Below, piece after piece: positions 23,839 through 31,427 of a stretch of 64,000 nt of DNA. The stretch is from positions 62,001 through 126,000 of IMG/VR virus record IMGVR_UViG_3300044640_001495; one strand, given 5' to 3'. The translations under genes were made by a program, and so were the position numbers. Position 1 is the first letter of the stretch. Each line of letters begins with the position of its first letter. Origin of the DNA: a virus. The notes beneath the pieces were generated by a model. That model worked only from the letters and a program-made list of their open reading frames with translations. It searched no databases and was not told the origin of the DNA.

Positions 23839-24741
23839 GTGATACAAAAATTTTTATTAGGACTGAGCATGATGTTTTTTTTATCTGCTCCCAGCCAAGC
23901 ATTCGACGCTGGTTCCCAACTCATTAAAGTGGTGATGCCATTTGCTCCAGGAGGCGGTGTTGATCAAACTTTTAGGCATTTTGAAAATTGGGCAGCGAAA
24001 AAAAACATTAAGTTTGTAGCAGTTTACAGACCAGGAGCCGAAGGATTGATTGGCATGAATGAAATTGCCGCAATGCCCAAAGACGGATATCATATTTCTT
24101 TTGCAACAGCCGGCACCATAGCCGTCCAAAGATTGAAAAATCCTCAAGCAGAATTAGAAACAGTGACGTTGATAAAAAATAGTATTATGGCGTTTGTCAC
24201 TCATAAAGATAGTGGCATACGGTCTCTAACTGATTTGTATCAAGGTAATCCAAAAACTCTAGCCTACGGCGCACCCGGACAACTAATGACTATACAGCAG
24301 TTAATAGAACTTTCAGATGGAAAAATGAAAAGTGCCACTCTTGTGCCCTACAAAGGTGGAGCTCCAGTAGTACAAGATATTGCAGGCAATCATGTGCAGT
24401 TTGCAGCAGTACCATTGTTGATCACAAAGAGTTTTGTTGATTCGGGAACCATCCGATTACTGGCTGTAGACAGCACAACTAGATTAGCAGAATATCCCAA
24501 CATTCCCACGTTTAAAGAAATCTTCCCTAAGTGGAAAAGTACTGACGGATTTGCCGTGGTATTGCCCAAGGGAACTGATACAAAAGCTGTAGAATTTTGG
24601 AATTCTATATTGAAAGAATATGTCACAGATCAAAAAGTACAAGCTGACTTTTTGAAAGACTACAATATGTCGCAAAAATTTGGTAAAGAAGAATTGGAAA
24701 AAACTGTTTCTAATGCAATTAACGCATTAGAAAAAAAATAA
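23839..24741 (+). CDS. TctC/Bug-family periplasmic binding protein
   Basis: This 300-residue protein has a signal peptide: basic MIQK, a hydrophobic FLLGLSMMFFLSA core and a probable cut after PSQA near residue 21. The mature start QLIKVVMPFAPGGGVDQTFR is the hallmark of tripartite tricarboxylate transporter receptors. Bug-type proteins bind small carboxylates such as citrate or nicotinate. No TctA/TctB membrane partners are in the window. Start is GTG with an acggag site. It may feed host transporters or bind a pathway product. Confidence 0.88.
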   Translation: MIQKFLLGLSMMFFLSAPSQAFDAGSQLIKVVMPFAPGGGVDQTFRHFENWAAKKNIKFVAVYRPGAEGLIGMNEIAAMPKDGYHISFATAGTIAVQRLKNPQAELETVTLIKNSIMAFVTHKDSGIRSLTDLYQGNPKTLAYGAPGQLMTIQQLIELSDGKMKSATLVPYKGGAPVVQDIAGNHVQFAAVPLLITKSFVDSGTIRLLAVDSTTRLAEYPNIPTFKEIFPKWKSTDGFAVVLPKGTDTKAVEFWNSILKEYVTDQKVQADFLKDYNMSQKFGKEELEKTVSNAINALEKK

Positions 24742-24771
24742 TATGCACCTTGCTGTCATAAGAAAAATGTC

Positions 24772-25536
24772 ATGAATATCAACCAATACATCGATAGGGT
24801 AAAATTTAAAACCCTACCACAAGATTTTAATCATCAAGATGGTAAGAACTATGAAAGCTCTTACGAATACACCAAGACCTTTAGCAACTATCATTTTGAT
24901 AAATTTAAACAGGAGCATGAGGGTGAATGGTATCATCGGCTGGGAAGATTCAAAGGAGATTGGGCAGACGATGTTGCTAAAATTATAGATAAATCAAAAT
25001 CATTATCCTGGGATCAAAGTACGGCGGCAGGTCAACGTCCGGGATTCCCTGGGGGTGTTAGTCCAATGAGAACACAAGAGCAAAACGACAGAAAGGCTCA
25101 CGGTTTAGACCATGTTGATCATACTAACTTAGTTTTAGAAGAATATCTAGATCAGTTTCCTAAAATTAAAAAAATGGTAGACCATTGGCATTTAGAAAAA
25201 GTTAGTTATCGTTGCCATGTGCAATGGCCTGGTCAGACGTTCGCCATGCACATTGATAAATTATGGCATCGCAATCCCACAGACCCGTCAAAAATAGTTA
25301 GGATTATTGTACATCTAGAAGATTACGAACCCGGCCAGATCCTTATATACGGTAATGCAGTACACACTCAGTGGAGAGCTGGCGATGTTCATATGTTCGA
25401 TACCTTGAATGTTCCGCATGGAACTTTTAATATTTCAAATAAACCAAGACCAAATATCACTATCACAGGATTGAGATCAGCCCTTACTGATCAAAGATTG
25501 CAAGAAGCTACTGCTGAATCAGAATATTGTATATAA
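24772..25536 (+). CDS. Fe(II)/2OG oxygenase-like protein
   Basis: The 254-residue protein has VQWPGQTFAMHIDKLWHRNP near residues 152-171 (HxD) and VHMFDTLNVPHGTFNISNKP near residues 204-223 (distal His), followed by RPNITITG with the likely 2OG Arg. The pattern is like that of aspartyl/asparaginyl hydroxylase-related oxygenases. The N-terminal 140 residues are charged and unassigned. It lies between the TctC-like and sulfotransferase genes on the same strand. Confidence 0.66.
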   Translation: MNINQYIDRVKFKTLPQDFNHQDGKNYESSYEYTKTFSNYHFDKFKQEHEGEWYHRLGRFKGDWADDVAKIIDKSKSLSWDQSTAAGQRPGFPGGVSPMRTQEQNDRKAHGLDHVDHTNLVLEEYLDQFPKIKKMVDHWHLEKVSYRCHVQWPGQTFAMHIDKLWHRNPTDPSKIVRIIVHLEDYEPGQILIYGNAVHTQWRAGDVHMFDTLNVPHGTFNISNKPRPNITITGLRSALTDQRLQEATAESEYCI

Positions 25537-25574
25537 TGCATCCGTAAAAAACATCGCATATGGTAAAATAAAAA

Positions 25575-26315
25575 ATGAATAAAAACTTTGTTATTGTTGG
25601 GACTCCTCGTAGCGGCACTACGTTTGTCTGCGATGTGCTGAACGAATTTGATGATATTTGGATTCCAGAGTTTCCTAATTACGAACCGTTTAATCCGCAT
25701 AACTTACACAGATTAGCTAACTCGATGAAAAATAATTCATTCGATCAAGATTTAATCATTAAAAAATTTATTAGTGTAAAATCAAAGAAAAATGTAGATT
25801 ATTTTGGTTTTAAAACTTTCTTGTCCTTTCACTCAGATTTAAAAAATTTAATTAAAGATAATAATCTAGATGTGATCTTAATTTTAAGAAAAGATATTTG
25901 GAAAGTCATAGGAAGTATGCTGATCGCAATAGACCATAATGACTACATAGGTAGCTCTAAAAAACATGATCCGTTTATTTTTGTTGAATCCAAAAGAGAA
26001 GTAAGAAGAATAATGACATTTTTCAATCAACTTTGTAGAACATATTGGGAACTAGAGAATTTATTTGCTAAAGATTCTAATATTATCGAAAAACTATATT
26101 TTGAAGATATTGTAAATAATAACATTGCAAACAATTTAGACACTTATTTTAACAAAAAAATTATTTTTGATCATAATTATAACGACACCGACGATATCAA
26201 TTCTTATATTGGAAATTTTGAAGAACTGCAAAGTTTAATTATAAAAGAAGTTAAAAAAAATCACACACATTATTCAGCCCTTCCTTCATATATTGTTAAT
26301 CAATTAGTGTTATGA
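25575..26315 (+). CDS. Sulfotransferase-family protein
   Basis: The 246-residue protein starts with a P-loop-like VGTPRSGTTFVCDVLNEF (residues 8-25), the PAPS 5'-phosphosulfate-binding motif. DVILILRKDIWKVIGSMLI near residues 95-113 corresponds to the 3'-phosphate-binding region with Arg and Ser. It would transfer sulfate from PAPS to a hydroxyl or amine of a small molecule, lipid or glycan. A kinase/nucleotidyltransferase fusion that might make or use an activated nucleotide lies 0.8 kb away. It overlaps the next gene by four nucleotides. Confidence 0.82.
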   Translation: MNKNFVIVGTPRSGTTFVCDVLNEFDDIWIPEFPNYEPFNPHNLHRLANSMKNNSFDQDLIIKKFISVKSKKNVDYFGFKTFLSFHSDLKNLIKDNNLDVILILRKDIWKVIGSMLIAIDHNDYIGSSKKHDPFIFVESKREVRRIMTFFNQLCRTYWELENLFAKDSNIIEKLYFEDIVNNNIANNLDTYFNKKIIFDHNYNDTDDINSYIGNFEELQSLIIKEVKKNHTHYSALPSYIVNQLVL

Positions 26316-26686
26316 TACTACAAAAAGTTATATTCGAAGAAAAAAATAGAAATGGCACAAGTGTGGATGATTTTTATTATCGAGGATTAGAAGAAAAACT
26401 CCAAGGAAAAAAAGGCACAGGAGTTAGAGCGTTAGCAGCTGATTTTATCAGACAGGGCAGAATCCTAGATAGATTTTTAATCTTAGATGAAACAGGATGT
26501 AAATTAGAAATTTATACTTTTTTTAAAGATGAAGAATCATTTTCTGAATTTATTAATCATCCTGTAAATCAAAATGCAAAAAAGTTTTGGCAAGATCGAG
26601 ATTGGCAAAGAACTGCCACAAAAACTGTAATTGCTGATTTTTTGAACGTGAGAAACAGACTCGGACAACTTAAATCTATAATCTAA
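26312..26686 (+). CDS. Hypothetical protein of the metabolic island
   Basis: The 124-residue protein is unrecognised. Its strand-helix-strand pattern and the segment FLILDETGCKLEIYTFFKDE followed by a helix resemble ferredoxin-fold (antibiotic biosynthesis monooxygenase-like) proteins, without diagnostic residues. It is translationally coupled to the sulfotransferase (ATGA overlap). It overlaps the convergent hydroxylase gene at its 3' end. Confidence 0.5.
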   Translation: MILQKVIFEEKNRNGTSVDDFYYRGLEEKLQGKKGTGVRALAADFIRQGRILDRFLILDETGCKLEIYTFFKDEESFSEFINHPVNQNAKKFWQDRDWQRTATKTVIADFLNVRNRLGQLKSII

Positions 26687-27125
26687 TTGATCGATTTGTT
26701 TTAAAGACCCAATCCCAAAAAGGTGTTCCGATACCATAATTGCATCTACTTTCTGTATGATGCAAATAATGCCATTGACCAGATGTGTACCAAGGATACA
26801 AATTGAATTTTCTATTGTGTTCTAGCCTTTCTTGTATAATGGCTGCATAAACATAAAATAAAATAATTATCCACCATTGACCGGTGATCCAGCTGAAAAT
26901 AAAAGTAGGTAGAACTTCAGTTATCCAATAATCAAACGTGCTAGGCCAATTGTCATTGAACAGAAAAATGTTATTCCAATGCCAAACTATCTTGTGTTTT
27001 TTAATATAAGCGTGATGATGAAAATGTAGTTTTGACAGAAATGAAATTTTATGACTGGCTCGGTGTATCCAGTATATCATAAAAGTCCATAGAAAGAAAT
27101 AAAATATTATTTCAATACCGATCAT
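26676..27125 (-). CDS. Fatty acid hydroxylase/sterol desaturase-superfamily protein
   Basis: The 149-residue membrane protein has IHRASH (near residue 20), HFHHHAYIKKHK (near 34), EHNRKF (near 116) and WHYLHHTES (near 131). These are the His clusters of the di-iron fatty acid hydroxylase superfamily. It is shorter than typical members, which have two more helices, but all His clusters are present. It abuts the kinase/nucleotidyltransferase gene (overlap of four nucleotides). It would hydroxylate an acyl chain or other lipid. Confidence 0.8.
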   Translation of the reverse strand: MIGIEIIFYFFLWTFMIYWIHRASHKISFLSKLHFHHHAYIKKHKIVWHWNNIFLFNDNWPSTFDYWITEVLPTFIFSWITGQWWIIILFYVYAAIIQERLEHNRKFNLYPWYTSGQWHYLHHTESRCNYGIGTPFWDWVFKTNRSIRL

Positions 27126-27916
27126 ACTAGACCTAGATTTTTCCGAATTTTAGTAGCACTGATGTCAGTAATAGATTCATCAAACGTTTCCTCACCACTG
27201 GTATATCCTACACCACGACCCCAGCCAATATGAACAATATTTGGGACAACTTGAATTTCGTATTGCCCTTGATAAAGCATATCTAAATCACGTTTGATAA
27301 ATCCTTTAACTTTGTCAACTTCGAAAGGATTACTACCTTGCCATCCTTGTACATCACGTACTTGGATGATGACCTGTCCAGTCTTGGCCAGTAATCTTTC
27401 AAAGAGTGCTCGATGACCTGCATGCCATGGTTGCCATCTGCCTAACATCTGAACAGTTTCTTTTTTCCAGTCAAACACAGGACGACGACGATTGTCTATA
27501 ATGTGTGCGGCAATAAACTCCCCCCATTTTTCTCCATCTTGTTCTGTAATCCTAAAGTCGTAAATCTCTGGCGGAATAAAGGCTTTGTTAGTATCTTCAA
27601 ACCGACCTTTGTCAATTGTATCTACCCAGATAGTCCAATCTGCTTTAAAGTTGTTACGCATCTCAACTAGAGGAGCAACAAAGTCACAGATGACGTAATC
27701 AACATCAGTCATTGCATCTGCTAATTCGCGCATACGATGACTTTGACGAATACGACCTTCGTTGCTAAAATCCCAGTCGTTATACTTTTTACGCACATCG
27801 TCAGCATTTAACCAACCTACACGTTTTTTATCTGCTTGTAAATGGTCAACAATATGTTGTGCCAAATATGTTTTACCTGAACCAGGTAGGCCCATAACTA
27901 AAATACGTTTGTTCAT
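27122..27916 (-). CDS. Fusion of P-loop kinase and HxGH nucleotidyltransferase
   Basis: The 264-residue protein has two parts. Residues 1-130 contain GLPGSGKT (9-16) and VGWLNADDVRKKYNDWDFS, very like adenylylsulfate kinases. The C-terminal part has MLGRWQPWHAGHRALFERLL (about 156-175) with HxGH, and ends with ISATKIRKNLG, the pattern of NMN/pantetheine-phosphate/cytidylyl transferases. Similar fusions occur in T4-like marine phages. It could make PAPS-like or NAD-type nucleotides; with a sulfotransferase nearby the first is attractive but unproven. An aaagga site precedes its ATG. Confidence 0.8.
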   Translation of the reverse strand: MNKRILVMGLPGSGKTYLAQHIVDHLQADKKRVGWLNADDVRKKYNDWDFSNEGRIRQSHRMRELADAMTDVDYVICDFVAPLVEMRNNFKADWTIWVDTIDKGRFEDTNKAFIPPEIYDFRITEQDGEKWGEFIAAHIIDNRRRPVFDWKKETVQMLGRWQPWHAGHRALFERLLAKTGQVIIQVRDVQGWQGSNPFEVDKVKGFIKRDLDMLYQGQYEIQVVPNIVHIGWGRGVGYTSGEETFDESITDISATKIRKNLGLV

Positions 27917-27995
27917 GTAATTTCCTTTAGAATTAACCTATCTTCTCAACTACCAAAAAATGGAGTTATACAAAATTTATTTATTTGGAAAATCA

Positions 27996-28024
27996 TTGAC
28001 CTTTGTTCATTATGATTATATAAT
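27996..28024 (+). promoter_or_regulatory. Near-consensus sigma70-type promoter for tRNA-like gene
   Basis: TTGACC 27996-28001 and TATAAT 28019-28024 are spaced by 17 nt. The predicted start, 7 nt after the -10 box, is the first base of the tRNA acceptor stem at 28031. Confidence 0.78.
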
Positions 28025-28030
28025 ATAGTT

Positions 28031-28141
28031 GTGGTCGTGAGTGGAATTGGCAGACCTCCCGCTCGACTCATAGTCGAGAATGGGGACGGGGCAAAGTCGT
28101 AGACAGCGCCTTTGTAGGTTCGAAACCTACCGACCATACCA
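28031..28141 (+). tRNA. Unusual long tRNA-like gene, apparent anticodon CAT
   Basis: Acceptor gtggtcg pairs with cgaccat (one G-U), the T arm is gtagg-ttcgaaa-cctac, and CCA is encoded after discriminator A. A perfect ctcga-ctcatag-tcgag arm gives anticodon CAT. The D loop (ggaattggcaga) resembles tRNA-Leu. About 33 nt lie between the anticodon and T arms, giving a total of 111 nt, far longer than normal. Identity (Met, Ile2 or an aberrant Leu/Ser type) is uncertain. Confidence 0.7.
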
Positions 28142-28146
28142 GTTTT

Positions 28147-28170
28147 AAGCCCCTGTAAACAGGGTGGCTT
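28147..28170 (+). other. Hairpin between tRNA-like gene and H1-like gene
   Basis: The stem ccctgt/acaggg (28151-28156 with 28159-28164) is extended by aagc/ggctt. No T tract follows, so it is more likely an RNA processing or stability hairpin than a terminator. Confidence 0.45.
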
Positions 28171-28206
28171 ATAAGTATTAGAACATAACTATAAGGAAAA
28201 AATATT

Positions 28207-28395
28207 ATGTCAACAGTTGATCAATTAAAAGCAGACTTCGAAGCATTCTTAGCCGAGGACGCAAAATTCACAGCCGGCAACGGTGCAGCAGGAACTCGTG
28301 CTCGCAAAGCTCTTCAAGAAGTTGCCAAGGGTGTTAAAGCTCGTCGCAACGAAATCACAGAAGAAAAGAACGCCCGCAAAGAAGCCAAGGCCTAA
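28207..28395 (+). CDS. Histone H1-like small basic protein
   Basis: The 62-residue protein (MSTVDQLKADFEAFLAEDAK..., then GNGAAGTRARKALQEVAKGV) resembles bacterial histone H1-like (Hc1-type) proteins: an acidic helix, then AGTRxRKxLQ and a basic tail. It may bind nucleic acid during DNA compaction; the family match is by pattern only. It has an ataagga ribosome site and is followed after two nucleotides by the next gene. Confidence 0.6.
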   Translation: MSTVDQLKADFEAFLAEDAKFTAGNGAAGTRARKALQEVAKGVKARRNEITEEKNARKEAKA

Positions 28396-28397
28396 TT

Positions 28398-28907
28398 ATG
28401 AGCAACAAGGACGATATCACATTCGATGATATTGAAATTGATCTAAGTGATTATGGTGCTGCTCAGGCAAGCACCATGATCGATACCTTAGATACTATTA
28501 CACTGACTGGCTCAGATCAATATTCAAATATTAATACAATAACTCTACCTAGTACTACATTTACTTACGGTGGAGCAACAGTTGGTGGTATTACTACAAT
28601 TAATAATATTAATTCCAACAGTCAATGGACTACTGGAACTAGTGGATATACTATAAGCCCTAGCTACGGAGTTAGTCCTAGCACGGTTAACATTAACACC
28701 ACTGGTATCGAAATGGCAGCAGGTACTGATATTAAAATTGATGGTCAGAGCCTAAAAGAATTTATGAAGAAGATGGAGCAGAGATTAGCTATACTTGTTC
28801 CTGATCCTACAAAACTCGAAAAGTTCGAAGCACTTAAAAAAGCCTACGAACATTACAAGACTATGGAAAGTCTTTGTTTTGACGAACCTATTGAAGAACC
28901 AAAGTGA
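28398..28907 (+). CDS. Conserved phage protein, probably virion-associated
   Basis: The 169-residue product has an acidic N-terminus, a Thr/Ser/Asn-rich beta-repeat-like middle (residues 30-115) and a helical C-terminus LEKFEALKKAYEHYKTMESL. Proteins with this C-terminal helix recur in marine T4-like phages. The low-complexity middle suggests a fibre or decoration role, but this is not proven. It overlaps the next gene start (GTGA). Confidence 0.6.
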   Translation: MSNKDDITFDDIEIDLSDYGAAQASTMIDTLDTITLTGSDQYSNINTITLPSTTFTYGGATVGGITTINNINSNSQWTTGTSGYTISPSYGVSPSTVNINTTGIEMAAGTDIKIDGQSLKEFMKKMEQRLAILVPDPTKLEKFEALKKAYEHYKTMESLCFDEPIEEPK

Positions 28908-29452
28908 ATATCAAAATCTATGATGACTTGATTCCCAAGCATCTTCAAGATTATTATGAGTTGAGTATTTTAGGAAAGACCAGTGTGGAAGAAGAGATCA
29001 TGCACCCCACAGTTGATCTGCGGTGCAAGTACGAATCAACTGCCAATGAACCGGGAGTTAACTCTATTTCGTTTGTTCACGTGCTAAAGTCTAGTTCACA
29101 ACGTTCTGACCATCTAGATAATTTTGCATTAATACCGCAGGTTGTTTGTCAAGACCTAGGATTAATATTAAAAGAAATAATGGTGGCTAGGATTTATCTT
29201 ATATTGCCCTATAAAACAAAATTAAAAAATTACGCAGCACATCAAGACTTCCCTTTTAAACATACCGTGGTATTATATTATGTCAACGATGCAGATGGAG
29301 ACACTGTATTCTTTGACAAGGACAATAACGTAGTTCAATCAGTTTCTCCTAAACGTGGCCGAGTGGTTGTGTTTGACGGAGAAATATATCACGGTGGTGG
29401 CATTCCTAAAACAGGGCCACGATGTGTTGTAAACTTCGATATACTAACCTAA
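28904..29452 (+). CDS. Prolyl 4-hydroxylase-like 2OG-Fe(II) oxygenase
   Basis: The 182-residue protein has NYAAHQDFPFKHTVVLYYVN near residues 109-128 (HxD), VSPKRGRVVVFDGEIYHGGG near residues 147-166 (distal His) and PRCVVNFDI with the 2OG Arg. This order is typical of P4H-type phage oxygenases. Start is GTG, overlapping the upstream stop (GTGA), so translation is coupled. Confidence 0.78.
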   Translation: MNIKIYDDLIPKHLQDYYELSILGKTSVEEEIMHPTVDLRCKYESTANEPGVNSISFVHVLKSSSQRSDHLDNFALIPQVVCQDLGLILKEIMVARIYLILPYKTKLKNYAAHQDFPFKHTVVLYYVNDADGDTVFFDKDNNVVQSVSPKRGRVVVFDGEIYHGGGIPKTGPRCVVNFDILT

Positions 29453-29455
29453 GCA

Positions 29456-29462
29456 GTAAATA
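29456..29462 (+). promoter_or_regulatory. Late-type promoter element close to start codon
   Basis: GTAAATA is followed by 3 nt and ATG 29466 of thyX. This is a possible leaderless start, though the spacing is tight. Confidence 0.35.
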
Positions 29463-29465
29463 AAC

Positions 29466-30128
29466 ATGAATGTTAAACTTTTATCATATAGTCAACCCGC
29501 AGCCGAATTTCGAAATATGGGCATCGAAGATGCGCAGGAACTCATTGCGTATTGCGCCCGTGTCAGCAATCCTTCCAATCAGCTCAACACAGACACATCA
29601 GAAAAACTCATCAGATACTTGGTCAAACACCAACACTGGAGCCCACTCGAAATGGTCAGTGCCTGTATCGAAATCACCACAACCAGAGATATTGCCCGAC
29701 AAATCTTGCGACACAGAAGTTTCAGTTTCCAAGAGTTCAGTCAGCGATATGCTGACCCTACTAAAGACCTGTCGTTTGTATGTAGAGAAGCACGACTCCA
29801 AGATCCAAAAAATAGACAGAACAGCGTCCCAGTCGATGATCAGCTGTTACAAAATGAATGGTATCGTGCTCAACAGCGAGTTATCTACGCTGCCAAACGA
29901 GAATATGAATGGGCCATTGCTAACGGTATAGCCAAGGAACAGGCTCGTGCTGTGCTGCCGGAAGGTCTTACAGAAAGTCGCTTGTACATGAATGGTACAC
30001 TACGTTCATGGGTACACTTCATTGAACTACGATCAGCTAACGGCACACAACTAGAGCATCAGGAAGTTGCCAAGGCCTGTGCAAAAGTGATTGCAGAAAT
30101 CTTTCCATTGGCTGAAAGTCTTGTATAA
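29466..30128 (+). CDS. thyX: Flavin-dependent thymidylate synthase ThyX
   Basis: The 220-residue protein has the ThyX motif RHRSFSFQEFSQR at residues 82-94 (RHRxxSxxxxSxR) and the usual C-terminal region RSWVHFIELRSANGTQLEHQ near residues 181-200. ThyX methylates dUMP to dTMP using FAD and methylenetetrahydrofolate. It supplies thymidine for phage DNA replication. Its stop overlaps the start of the next gene by one base. Confidence 0.95.
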   Translation: MNVKLLSYSQPAAEFRNMGIEDAQELIAYCARVSNPSNQLNTDTSEKLIRYLVKHQHWSPLEMVSACIEITTTRDIARQILRHRSFSFQEFSQRYADPTKDLSFVCREARLQDPKNRQNSVPVDDQLLQNEWYRAQQRVIYAAKREYEWAIANGIAKEQARAVLPEGLTESRLYMNGTLRSWVHFIELRSANGTQLEHQEVAKACAKVIAEIFPLAESLV

Positions 30129-30511
30129 TGAAAGAACAAATTGATCAGTTTTGCAAAAACTACGAAATACAAATCGTAGATGATCAAAAACGGAGGGCCA
30201 GATATCATCCTCCTAAGTATTTTACAGATCCCTTACGAGCAGATATAGTGAGGAAAGATTTTGTAGAATATGAAACAGAAAAAGTCTTCACCGTTCAAAT
30301 ACCCGAAAGCCGTTTTCGAGCTCTTGTAGAAATGGAACAGAGATTTTTTGGCAATCACAATCACGGATATAGCGATGCCGATATGTTTGCCATACTTATG
30401 GAAAAGGAACGTGAAGAAAGTTGGTATCGGCAATCAAATACGGCTGTCCAAAAAGCCTACGAGCAGTATTCGATCATGCTCAATTTGGCTGGCTATCAAA
30501 GAAAAATTTGA
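30128..30511 (+). CDS. Conserved hypothetical phage protein
   Basis: The 127-residue protein is unrecognised. It has a charged N-terminal half and a predicted helical C-terminal half (VEMEQRFFGNHNHGYSDADM, then EREESWYRQ). It is directly coupled to thyX. No terminator separates it from the promoter of the next gene. Confidence 0.65.
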   Translation: MKEQIDQFCKNYEIQIVDDQKRRARYHPPKYFTDPLRADIVRKDFVEYETEKVFTVQIPESRFRALVEMEQRFFGNHNHGYSDADMFAILMEKEREESWYRQSNTAVQKAYEQYSIMLNLAGYQRKI

Positions 30512-30528
30512 GTCAAAAAAGAATCATC

Positions 30529-30557
30529 TTGACATGTTATCTAAAAGATAGTATAAT
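30529..30557 (+). promoter_or_regulatory. Consensus sigma70-type promoter
   Basis: TTGACA 30529-30534 and TATAAT 30552-30557 are spaced by 17 nt. The leader to ATG 30588 is about 24 nt. Confidence 0.85.
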
Positions 30558-30587
30558 TAAGTTGTTCAACAGAGAAAACACACTATA

Positions 30588-31427
30588 ATGGCACATCACA
30601 CAAACTACTGGTCATGCACTCCCTTTGCAGATTGGCTTCGCGGCACTAAAAAACTCAGTGCGGGTACCTCAGAAGAATGGGACGACTGGACCACTGCGGC
30701 TCAGATGAAGCACAATTTTCGTTACTGGCTAGCTGAAGAGGCCCTAGGCTATATCCAGGATTTTGTCACTTGGCCCGTTAGAAAGATCTACGATGTTAAG
30801 TATTACATCAATAATCGCTGGGTTAGTCGTACTCACTCTCTTACCGCTCATACTCGTGACATCAAGCCTGGTGCTTGGTGCGATGTTGGCAATCGGTTCC
30901 TGCCATGCCTATTTAATGAGTTGGTGGATTTCGTCGAAATCGAATCCGCATGGTCGCACATCGCTTGGGGAGATAAAGAAGCTCGTGCTAAGTATGATCC
31001 TCCCTTTTGGGCTAGCGGTTGGTTCCGTTGGCGCACTTGGCGTTGTCCTCAAGCAGGTCTTGATCATTTAGATTGGGCAATGACATTGACCAACACTGAT
31101 TGGTGTGAACCAGACGATCCTGAATACGGCAAGCCAACTGGACAAGCCCTTCGTGCAAAAGAGATCAAAGAGCTTTATGTGTGGTGGACTGTGACTTATC
31201 GTGCTCGTCCTGATCCATATGAAGCAAGTGGCTGGACTGCGGCCTGCGAAGCACAGCGTGAAGCCAATGGTGGCAAGCTAAGTTTCAGTACCCCTAAAGA
31301 TCCTGTACTTAAAAAAGCCAGCGATAAGGCTCATAAGTTGCTTCAAAAGATCGAAGAGGGTTATGAAAAAGAAGATGAAGCTATGATGATTCGACTGATC
31401 AAAGCTCGTGATAGTCTATGGACCTGA
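30588..31427 (+). CDS. Conserved Trp-rich phage protein
   Basis: The 279-residue protein is unusually rich in Trp and aromatic residues, as in NYWSCTPFADWLRG near the start and FWASGWFRWRTWRCPQ near residues 142-157. It ends in a charged helix. It resembles hypothetical proteins shared by many large T4-like phages, of unknown function. It is driven by its own consensus promoter and is followed by four tightly packed small genes, which suggests an early operon. Confidence 0.75.
   Translation: MAHHTNYWSCTPFADWLRGTKKLSAGTSEEWDDWTTAAQMKHNFRYWLAEEALGYIQDFVTWPVRKIYDVKYYINNRWVSRTHSLTAHTRDIKPGAWCDVGNRFLPCLFNELVDFVEIESAWSHIAWGDKEARAKYDPPFWASGWFRWRTWRCPQAGLDHLDWAMTLTNTDWCEPDDPEYGKPTGQALRAKEIKELYVWWTVTYRARPDPYEASGWTAACEAQREANGGKLSFSTPKDPVLKKASDKAHKLLQKIEEGYEKEDEAMMIRLIKARDSLWT

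Noticed and set aside
23783-23902. N-terminal extension of the PLP enzyme gene
   Set aside because: It would overlap the TctC-like gene's signal peptide on the other strand; ATG 23782 has a promoter element 4 nt upstream.
7632-27125. Canonical polyyne or polyketide/NRPS gene cluster
   Set aside because: Desaturases suggest it, but no acyl carrier protein, ketosynthase, fatty acyl-AMP ligase or NRPS module is visible in the window.
28147-28170. Rho-independent terminator after the long tRNA-like gene
   Set aside because: The hairpin is strong but is not followed by a T tract.
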